Shown here piece after piece: positions 39,442 through 44,838 of a stretch of DNA of 44,838 bases. Source of the DNA: a virus; the IMG/VR virus record IMGVR_UViG_3300023087_000852, positions 1 through 44,838 of that record, one strand, 5' to 3'. The position numbers were made by a program, and so were the translations under genes. Each line of letters starts with the position of its first letter. The first letter of the stretch is position 1. Under the pieces are notes generated by a model, which saw only the letters and a program-made list of their open reading frames with translations, ran no database searches and had not been told where the DNA came from.

Positions 39442-39597
39442 ATGATACGAGATACCGATCCAACACTTAATGAACTTAGAAAAATTTTTATAGAGAATGG
39501 GTTAGAATTTTATATCAAAAAAGAAAAGAAAGGTATTGTAAAAGTACACTTTATAATAAGAGAGGAAAAAGATGATGTGGACACTATTGATAATTAG
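39442..39597 (+). CDS. 51-residue hypothetical protein
   Basis: A 51-residue frame with AAGGATG ribosome site: MIRDTDPTLNELRKIFIENG, then FYIKKEKKGIVKVHFIIR and an acidic end. Alternating hydrophobic residues suggest a small alpha/beta fold. It overlaps the next small gene by 26 bases in another frame. Function not recognised. Confidence 0.5.
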   Translation: MIRDTDPTLNELRKIFIENGLEFYIKKEKKGIVKVHFIIREEKDDVDTIDN

Positions 39598-39733
39598 TTC
39601 ACTTGTAGATATTGATGAATATAAAGTTACAAAATTTAACGAGTATAATACACAGCAGCAATGCAGTATAAATGCAGCAGTTCTTGAAGCATTGTTTACA
39701 GAAGGAGAAAAGGCGGTATGCATAAATGAATAA
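39572..39733 (+). CDS. 53-residue secreted or membrane-anchored small protein
   Basis: A 53-residue frame with a GAGAGGAAAA ribosome site. It has a hydrophobic N-terminus (MMWTLLIISSLV) and two Cys (C31, C50) in QCSINAAVLEALFTEGEKAV. Short proteins with the same layout (hydrophobic start, Cys pair near the end) are common in marine T4-like phages. Export and a disulfide bond are inferred. It overlaps the next ATG by 8 bases. Confidence 0.5.
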   Translation: MMWTLLIISSLVDIDEYKVTKFNEYNTQQQCSINAAVLEALFTEGEKAVCINE

Positions 39734-40442
39734 GTTTATTTTTGATGTCGACGGAACACTAACTCCTAGTAGACAAACTATTGATCCTGAGTTTAACAAA
39801 TTCTTTTTTGATTTTGTAACAACTAACGATGTTTATCTGATTACCGGTAGTGACAAAGATAAAACAGTTGAACAAATTGGAAATGTTTTGTTTAACACAG
39901 CAAAAGTTGTTTATAATTGTTCTGGTAATGATGTTTGGAGTCACGGTGTAAATGTAAAAACTAACGACTGGACGGCACCAAAAGAACTTATGGATTTAAT
40001 GAATGGATGGCTACAAGCAAGTAATTTTCCTTTACGCACAGGAAACCATATCGAAGTACGTCCAGGTTGTGTAAACTTTTCAATTGTAGGGCGTAATTGC
40101 ACACTAGGCGAACGTAAATTATATATTAAACACGATCTCGAAAGTAGAGAACGTGAAAGTATTGCTTATCAAATTAACACAGAATTTGAAAACATTACAG
40201 CAAAAGTAGGAGGAGAAACAGGTATTGATATCTATCCTACAGGTTGTGACAAATCACAAATTATTAATGATTTTAACGACCATGACAAACTAATCTTTTT
40301 TGGCGATAAACAAGAACCTGGTGGTAATGACGAACCATTATCAACTGCAATTGCCAAAAGAGGCAATGGTAAATCCTATCATGTCAAAGACTGGAAGGAT
40401 ACAATGGAGATCTTAAATGAAAGTTATGTTAACAGGCCATAG
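39726..40442 (+). CDS. eukaryotic-type phosphomannomutase (HAD IIB)
   Basis: A 238-residue HAD phosphomutase of the PMM1/2-Sec53 family, which in cells is mainly eukaryotic. Key blocks: FDVDGTLTPSRQ (Asp7, Asp9), YLITGSDKDKT, RPGCVNFSIVGRNC (cf. RxGMxNVSPIGRN), GIDIYPTGCDKSQI and FFGDKQEPGGNDEPL. It interconverts mannose-6-phosphate and mannose-1-phosphate for GDP-mannose. The full length suggests it is active. It is followed by an NDP-sugar epimerase (26-base overlap) and preceded by a cytidylyltransferase. Confidence 0.88.
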   Translation: MNKFIFDVDGTLTPSRQTIDPEFNKFFFDFVTTNDVYLITGSDKDKTVEQIGNVLFNTAKVVYNCSGNDVWSHGVNVKTNDWTAPKELMDLMNGWLQASNFPLRTGNHIEVRPGCVNFSIVGRNCTLGERKLYIKHDLESRERESIAYQINTEFENITAKVGGETGIDIYPTGCDKSQIINDFNDHDKLIFFGDKQEPGGNDEPLSTAIAKRGNGKSYHVKDWKDTMEILNESYVNRP

Positions 40443-41193
40443 AGGCTTTATTGGAAGTCATTTACTAAAAAGACTTACAAAAAAACATAGTGTTGTAGGG
40501 TTTGATCTTAAGGACGGTTGGGATAGAGACAAACTTAACAACAGTCAAGATCTGACAACTTGTGAATTGAAAGAAGAATTTGATTTAATTATACACCTAG
40601 CAGGAAAAAGTGGTGTTCGTGAATCAATGAATGATCCTGCAGGCTATTGGCAAAATAATGTAGAAGTTACCAAAAGACTTTTAGAACGCTATCCAGATAC
40701 ACGTATGTTGATTGCAAGTTCTAGTTCAGCATATGAACCACATCTAAATCCATATGCAGCCAGCAAATATATTGTAGAAGAAGCAGCATCATGTTATTCA
40801 AATACACTATGCATGAGATTTCATACAGTGTATTCAGATATTCCACGCAAAGGAATGTTTATGCAAAAGTATCTAGACGGAGAACTTGAATATGTTACAA
40901 ATCATTATAGAGATTTTATACATATTGAAGATGTATGTGATGCAATAGAATTGTGCATGAATAGCAAGTATAAAGGAGAAATTGATATAGGTACAGGACA
41001 TCCTTTTCGTGTCCGTGACTTTGCAGAAGATTTGCCCATCCGTCTAAATACCCCAAATGAAAGACAATGGACTTGTGCAAATATGGAAAAAATTAAAACA
41101 TTAGGCTTTAAACCTAAATACTCGATAGAAAAACTATTGACAAACAACACACTAGGCAATATAATAGAACTTAACAATGGAGAAACAGTATGA
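40417..41193 (+). CDS. NAD-dependent sugar-nucleotide epimerase/dehydratase
   Basis: A 258-residue extended SDR enzyme. The NAD-binding motif is TGHRGFIGSH (Gly7, 10, 13); SSSSAYEPHLNPYAASK (about 101-117) carries the catalytic Ser and YxxxK (Tyr113, Lys117); RFHTVYSDIPRKGMF and DFIHIEDVCDAIELCM follow in order. Such enzymes convert NDP-hexoses. At 258 residues it is shorter than typical (300-350). With the phosphomannomutase it could make a GDP-sugar; the product cannot be read. Confidence 0.85.
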   Translation: MKVMLTGHRGFIGSHLLKRLTKKHSVVGFDLKDGWDRDKLNNSQDLTTCELKEEFDLIIHLAGKSGVRESMNDPAGYWQNNVEVTKRLLERYPDTRMLIASSSSAYEPHLNPYAASKYIVEEAASCYSNTLCMRFHTVYSDIPRKGMFMQKYLDGELEYVTNHYRDFIHIEDVCDAIELCMNSKYKGEIDIGTGHPFRVRDFAEDLPIRLNTPNERQWTCANMEKIKTLGFKPKYSIEKLLTNNTLGNIIELNNGETV

Positions 41194-41918
41194 AAGATAT
41201 CTTACAAGATGTTGTGTCGCACACACATAGTCTCGGCTTTATTACAACATTAAAAGTTGTAGCAGAACAAGAGACAAGTATTGAAAGTATGGCGGAAGAT
41301 AGAAGTGTTGTACTTAGTGCTACAACACATTCGCCAGTGTCAGAATTTGTAGGTACATTTGGTATGCCAGATCTTAACAAACTTGCATATCATTTGAAGA
41401 ACCCAGAATATCAAGATAAAGCAAAAATTGACGTAGTGCAAGAAGATCGGAATGGTGAAACTATTCCAACACACATTCATTTTGAAAATGAAGGTGGAGA
41501 CTTCCAAAATGATTATCGCTTTATGAACAAAGCGATTATTGAAGAAAAACTAAAAAGTGTAAAATTTAAAGGTAGCACATGGGATGTAGAATTTCAACCA
41601 AGTGTTGCAGCAATTGCACGTATGAAACTAATGGCCGGTGCTCATTCAGAAGAACCTGTATTCCAAGTTAAGACAGAAGATGGAAATCTTAATTTTTACT
41701 TTGGTGACTTGAATACACATGCGGGTAAGTTTACATTCCAACATGATGTTGGCGGAAACTTACAACATACTTGGGCATGGCCAGTTGCGCAAACTATTTC
41801 TATTTTAGGGCTAGATGGCGATAAGAAAATTAGCATCACAGATCAAGGTGCTATGATGATTACAGTAGACAGTGGTATGGCCAAGTATGACTATATCCTG
41901 CCAGCACAAAGTAAATAA
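41190..41918 (+). CDS. sliding-clamp-like (gp45-type) protein
   Basis: A 242-residue beta-rich protein. It lacks enzyme motifs, and its pattern can be laid over T4 gp45 (228): an N-terminal domain with SEFVGTFGMPDLNKLAYHLK near residues 50-69, where gp45 has FDVAIYDLNGFLGILSL, and a second domain beginning WDVEFQPSVAAIARMKLM and ending YDYILPAQ. The fit is by secondary-structure rhythm, not identity, so this is moderate. Start is in an ATGA overlap with the epimerase gene. If correct, it would be the DNA polymerase processivity factor, loaded by gp44. Confidence 0.5.
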   Translation: MKDILQDVVSHTHSLGFITTLKVVAEQETSIESMAEDRSVVLSATTHSPVSEFVGTFGMPDLNKLAYHLKNPEYQDKAKIDVVQEDRNGETIPTHIHFENEGGDFQNDYRFMNKAIIEEKLKSVKFKGSTWDVEFQPSVAAIARMKLMAGAHSEEPVFQVKTEDGNLNFYFGDLNTHAGKFTFQHDVGGNLQHTWAWPVAQTISILGLDGDKKISITDQGAMMITVDSGMAKYDYILPAQSK

Positions 41919-43375
41919 TGAATACAAATTTAACTGCAACACAAAATGACTATGCTGTTTTTCTGCCCGCGTTGAGTGGCTTTTATGCTACTTACGTAGG
42001 CAAACAGCGTTTTGAAAACTATGTCGACCCTGCTAGAATACCTAGTAATTTAAATAATGGTGTTGAAAGTCTTAACTATCTAAATAAAGATCAAGGACAG
42101 TTTCAATATAAGTGGACATTATACTCAGCAGGACATGCTGACTTAGATACTACAAAACATGCACCTAAGGAAGATATGGTGCGTAACAGAGACAGAGCAA
42201 ACACTTGGCTACTTGGCGACTCAGGTGGCTTCCAGATTGGTAAGGGTGTTTGGGAAGGTGACTGGAAAGATCCAAACTGTCCAAAGGCACAAAAGAAACG
42301 TGATGGCGTACTGCGTTGGATGGATGCTTATATGGACTACGGTATGATCCTTGATATTCCGGCATGGGTTGCACGTTCGCCTGCAGGTGCAAAAGCAACT
42401 GGCATTTCAACTTACCAAGAAGCAGTTAAAGCAACACGTATTAATAATGACTACTGGATGAAGCATCGTACAGGTGCTTGTAAGTTTTTGAACGTACTAC
42501 AAGGCGAGAATCATGCAGACGCAGATGACTGGTACGATCAAATGAAAGACTACTGTGATCCTAAAAAATATGAAGATCATTTCAACGGATGGTCAATGGG
42601 TGGACAAAATATGTGCGATGTACACCTAGCACTTAAACGTGTTGTTGCGTTACGTTTTGACGGATTGCTTGAAAAAGGCAAACATGATTTCATGCACTTC
42701 TTAGGAACTTCAAAACTAGAGTGGGCTACACTGCTCACTGACATTCAAAGAGCAGTGCGCAAATATCATAACGAAAACTTTACTATTACATTTGATTGTG
42801 CTTCGCCTTTCCTTGCAACTGCTAATGGACAGATTTACTGTGAACTAGAAACAGAAGATAGAAGCAAGTGGGTATATAGAATGGTACCTAGTATCGACGA
42901 CAAAGCACTTGCAAATGATACAACTGCTTTTGGACAAGCTTTTGTTAGAGAAGGAAAACATCCTAGTTTCTTAGATTCGCCTATAACAACAGGACTACAA
43001 GCAAAAGAAATTTGTATATACGGTCCGGGCGATCTAAATAAGATCGGTAAAGAAGGAAAAACTTCATGGGATAGTTTCTCGTATGCAATTATGATGGGTC
43101 ACAATGTATGGATGCACATTAATGCTGTACAAGAAGCAAACCGTCAATATGACGCAGGTATTATTCCTAATATGTTGATACAAGAAAAATTTGATAGAAT
43201 TGCGTTTAGAGATGTTGTTGATGCAATTTTTGAAACTGATGACAGACAAAAAGCCGAGGCTGTCATTTTAGAATTTTCTAGATACTGGGATAGTATTATA
43301 GGTACTAGAGGCAATACAGGCAAGCGTATTGTAAATGCTCAAACGCAATTTAACAATCTATTCGAGGAATTGTAA
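41918..43375 (+). CDS. TGT/DpdA-like 7-deazaguanine transglycosylase
   Basis: A 485-residue TIM-barrel transglycosylase related to tRNA-guanine transglycosylase. LLGDSGGFQIGKG carries the general-base Asp101 (TGT: DSGGFQ), GWSMGGQ at 224-230 replaces GGLAVGE, FLGTSK at 261-266 replaces GVGxP, and TFDCASPF carries the nucleophile Asp293 (TGT: FDCV). HNVWMHINAVQEANRQ resembles the C-terminal TGT helix. The CxCxxC zinc site of TGT is missing, as in phage DpdA, which inserts deazaguanine into DNA. Precursor genes (folE, queC, queD, queE) are not in the window. Confidence 0.8.
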   Translation: MNTNLTATQNDYAVFLPALSGFYATYVGKQRFENYVDPARIPSNLNNGVESLNYLNKDQGQFQYKWTLYSAGHADLDTTKHAPKEDMVRNRDRANTWLLGDSGGFQIGKGVWEGDWKDPNCPKAQKKRDGVLRWMDAYMDYGMILDIPAWVARSPAGAKATGISTYQEAVKATRINNDYWMKHRTGACKFLNVLQGENHADADDWYDQMKDYCDPKKYEDHFNGWSMGGQNMCDVHLALKRVVALRFDGLLEKGKHDFMHFLGTSKLEWATLLTDIQRAVRKYHNENFTITFDCASPFLATANGQIYCELETEDRSKWVYRMVPSIDDKALANDTTAFGQAFVREGKHPSFLDSPITTGLQAKEICIYGPGDLNKIGKEGKTSWDSFSYAIMMGHNVWMHINAVQEANRQYDAGIIPNMLIQEKFDRIAFRDVVDAIFETDDRQKAEAVILEFSRYWDSIIGTRGNTGKRIVNAQTQFNNLFEEL

Positions 43376-43563
43376 TGATGGGACATGAAGAACATTTAGT
43401 CGAACTGAAAAGAAAGCACAGAAAACTAGATGAAGAAATTATTGAACTTGAAAAATCATACATTGTAGATGACGCAATTAGGAAATTAAAAACAAAAAAA
43501 CTTTGGTATAAAGACGAAATACACAGACTGGAGAATATCATTGCGCTCGGAAAAAGAACTTAG
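43375..43563 (+). CDS. DUF465 (YdcH-like) small coiled-coil protein
   Basis: A 62-residue protein matching the DUF465 pattern: LVELKRKHRKLDEEIIELEK, then LKTKKLWYKDEIHRLEN. It is a helical hairpin found in many bacteria with unknown function. Two ATG codons stand at 43375 and 43378; the first overlaps the upstream TAA. It may have been taken from a host gene. The next small gene starts 23 bases before its end. Confidence 0.65.
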   Translation: MMGHEEHLVELKRKHRKLDEEIIELEKSYIVDDAIRKLKTKKLWYKDEIHRLENIIALGKRT

Positions 43564-43717
43564 ATTAGAAGCATTAGAAATGGCTTTAGAAGAAATTGAA
43601 AAAATCATTGACAGTATGCATAAAAACAATTATACTAATGAACAAATAAATGAGTACAATAAAAAACGTTGGGACATTTGGAACGAGATGTATAAGGTTA
43701 AAAATGGCAAAAGTTGA
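43541..43717 (+). CDS. 58-residue coiled-coil hypothetical protein
   Basis: A 58-residue frame from TTG 43541 with a GGAG site 7 bases upstream; ATG 43580 would shorten it by 13. The sequence is helical and charged (KELRLEALEMALEEIEKIID, NEQINEYNKKRWDIWNEM). It fills the gap between DUF465 and DUF2693-like genes with overlaps on both sides. Similar short frames are common in these phages. Function unknown. Confidence 0.5.
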   Translation: MRSEKELRLEALEMALEEIEKIIDSMHKNNYTNEQINEYNKKRWDIWNEMYKVKNGKS

Positions 43718-44018
43718 AGAAACAGTAGCAGCCCTAAAGGGTATTCCTACAAAAGATGAATTAGTTGCGCTATTAGAAAAAGAAGTAGTTGAAGTAACTT
43801 TTAACAAATTAGACGGCACTGAAAGAGTGATGCCTTGTACTCTTATGCCGTCTTTCTTTCCAGACCCAAAGAAAGATACAACACAAAAACATGAAAAAAA
43901 TGTTGTTGTATGGGCTATTGAATCAAACGGTTTTAGAAGTTTTAGATATGATCGTGTTAAAAAAGTAGAAGTTCTTCAATATGGTAACGGCGGCAACGAA
44001 TGGGAGGCTCAATATTAA
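43704..44018 (+). CDS. SH3-barrel DUF2693-type phage protein
   Basis: A 104-residue protein from ATG 43704 (AAGG site). VVEVTFNKLDGTERVMPCTL (residues about 29-48) and VVVWAIESNGFRSFRYDRV (about 70-88) match the DUF2693/SH3-barrel family of T4-like phages, in which a KxDGTxRxMxCTL strand pair is followed by W-x-SFRYD. The N-terminal helix (VAALKGIPTKDELVALLEKE) is also typical. It may bind nucleic acid or protein; the function is not established. Confidence 0.65.
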   Translation: MAKVEETVAALKGIPTKDELVALLEKEVVEVTFNKLDGTERVMPCTLMPSFFPDPKKDTTQKHEKNVVVWAIESNGFRSFRYDRVKKVEVLQYGNGGNEWEAQY

Positions 44019-44572
44019 TGAATAGAGATTATGCTACAGGTTCAGCAGATGATGCTGTTTACTTCATTGGTAACGAAGTAGAACGTACACCTGCATTTGG
44101 TTTAAAAACTTTGTTTATTACAGGCAAACAGCCTTTAGAAGAAATCAAGGGCATTGCTAATTTGAATAAAATTAAGCATTTGTTTTTTGGTGCTAATCAT
44201 AGTTTTAATCCTGATACAGATGAAGACTGGGAATGGTGGGAATCAATGATCAAGGATTGTCTAAATGAAGACTATTATTGCAGTTTAGATATTCCTATTG
44301 CACTTGCAGAAGCATTTCTAGAAAGTGGTTTAACAGAATACGAAAATTTTATTCCGCAACTAAGAGTTCCTATTCCATATATCAAACTATGGAATTATAA
44401 CACTATGTTGAAAATTGATGATAAAGATTTTAAGGCAACTAATCCAGGTGTTTGGTGTCATAGTTTACACGACTTAATGGATAGGAAAAAATTTACTGAC
44501 TGGTCTAATTATGGATCTGATGAAATTATCGAGTTGACAAGTATTGAAAATGGTACTATAGTAAATGAGTAG
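44018..44572 (+). CDS. conserved T4-like hypothetical protein
   Basis: A 184-residue protein with blocks I recall from marine T4-like phages: DDAVYFIGNEVERTPAFGLK (residues 12-31), HLFFGANHSFNPDTDEDWEW, FIPQLRVPIPYIKLWNYNT and NPGVWCHSLHDLMDRKKFTD. No catalytic motif is obvious; the order suggests alpha/beta fold. It starts at the ATG after GGGAGGCTC, overlapping the previous stop by one base. Confidence 0.55.
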   Translation: MNRDYATGSADDAVYFIGNEVERTPAFGLKTLFITGKQPLEEIKGIANLNKIKHLFFGANHSFNPDTDEDWEWWESMIKDCLNEDYYCSLDIPIALAEAFLESGLTEYENFIPQLRVPIPYIKLWNYNTMLKIDDKDFKATNPGVWCHSLHDLMDRKKFTDWSNYGSDEIIELTSIENGTIVNE

Positions 44573-44838
44573 AGACAAAGAACCTAAGCGTTATTATGAT
44601 TGGATGCTTTGGAAAATGCGACAGGAAGATAAAAAATTGAGTATTTCACACAGATTAGAAAATGCAAAACGTAGTATTTGGGTAACATTCCGTAAAGAAG
44701 GTATCCATCTTTATCCTGCGGCAAAAGACGATCCAGCACTAGCAACAGGTGGCTGGGATGACGTAAGTTTTTTAGGTGTGGCTCATAGACACATCTTTCA
44801 TTTTAAGGTACAAATTCAAGTTACACATAATGATCGTG
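44565..44838 (+). CDS. conserved T4-like protein (3' end outside window)
   Basis: The frame starts at ATG 44565, overlaps the previous stop by 8 bases, and is open to the window end (91 codons). KRYYDWMLWKMRQEDKKLSI, then RLENAKRSIWVTFRKEGIHL, then YPAAKDDPALATGGWDDVSF and AHRHIFHFKVQIQVTHNDR form a pattern I recall from many T4-like phages, function unknown. It is incomplete. Confidence 0.6.
   Translation, partial: MSRDKEPKRYYDWMLWKMRQEDKKLSISHRLENAKRSIWVTFRKEGIHLYPAAKDDPALATGGWDDVSFLGVAHRHIFHFKVQIQVTHNDR

Noticed and set aside
1-44838. tRNA genes
   Set aside because: I saw no cloverleaf or CCA-type end in the few gaps. Gaps are under about 120 bases, but a tRNA scan was not possible here.
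1-44838. CRISPR arrays, integrase, transposase or insertion sequences
   Set aside because: No regularly spaced repeats, inverted terminal repeats or recombinase motifs were noticed; a virulent phage segment explains the content.
1-44838. Cyanophage origin
   Set aside because: Several small genes recall marine cyanomyovirus proteins, but no photosynthesis gene (psbA, hli, cp12) is present here and FdxA and BI-1 look alphaproteobacterial. The whole genome could still change this view.

Overview
The window is a gene-dense, AT-rich stretch of a T4-like (Straboviridae-type or marine T4-like) myovirus genome. Phage identity rests on recognisable gp44 clamp-loader ATPase, gp43 family B DNA polymerase, DsbA-like DNA-binding protein, ThyX, PhoH, GroES/gp31-like co-chaperonin, a lysis cassette and large virion proteins. 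The repeated octamer (A/G)(T)AAATA sits upstream of many genes and matches the T4 late promoter TATAAATA. No photosynthesis gene is seen. An FdxA-type 7Fe ferredoxin and a Bax inhibitor-1 protein both read like alphaproteobacterial versions, so a marine alphaproteobacterial host (for example a SAR11-like one, as for pelagimyophages) is my inference, not something the sequence proves. Only one gene, phoH, lies on the minus strand. Genes are packed with ATGA/TAATG overlaps and no gene-free stretch exceeds about 120 bases.

Layout. 1-5.4 kb: tail or fibre-type virion proteins (LamG-like C-terminus, two proteins sharing an N-terminal anchor-like motif, a 1046-residue Ig-like repeat protein). 5.4-8.0 kb: small proteins, a truncated Pol III alpha-like piece, a GroES-like protein, a MazG-type NTP pyrophosphatase and a Bax inhibitor-1 membrane protein. 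8.0-13.4 kb: an operon behind a sigma70-like promoter with a nucleotidase, a DEDDh exonuclease, gp44, ferredoxin, ThyX and two SGNH-fold proteins, closed by a bidirectional hairpin shared with phoH. 14.2-19.9 kb: two conserved proteins, then a lysis module (GH19 endolysin, nested i-/o-spanin-like pair, a lipoprotein cysteine peptidase, membrane proteins, a class 3 lipase). 19.9-24.2 kb: DnaJ-like protein, peptide deformylase, ClpA-like unfoldase.

24.2-30.5 kb is the most unusual part. It is a run of basic, Cys-containing or enzyme-like proteins, most of which begin with a short leader of the form M-K/R-x-x-(D/E)-hydrophobic...-x-E. This resembles the capsid-targeting sequence of T4 internal proteins cut by the gp21 prohead protease. 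I propose this is an island of proteins packaged in the capsid and injected, including a nucleotidyltransferase fused to a membrane-active segment and a HAD nucleotidase.

30.5-34.4 kb is a modification-type cassette (two radical SAM proteins with extra Cys clusters, a GNAT-like and a glycosyltransferase-like protein). 34.5-44.8 kb carries DsbA-like protein, DNA polymerase, a second MazG-type enzyme, a sugar-nucleotide set (cytidylyltransferase, eukaryotic-type phosphomannomutase, NDP-sugar epimerase), a sliding-clamp-like protein and a TGT/DpdA-like base-exchange enzyme that may modify DNA, followed by small conserved T4-like proteins. Several late-promoter octamers lie only 4-5 bases before an ATG with no ribosome binding site, suggesting leaderless late mRNAs.
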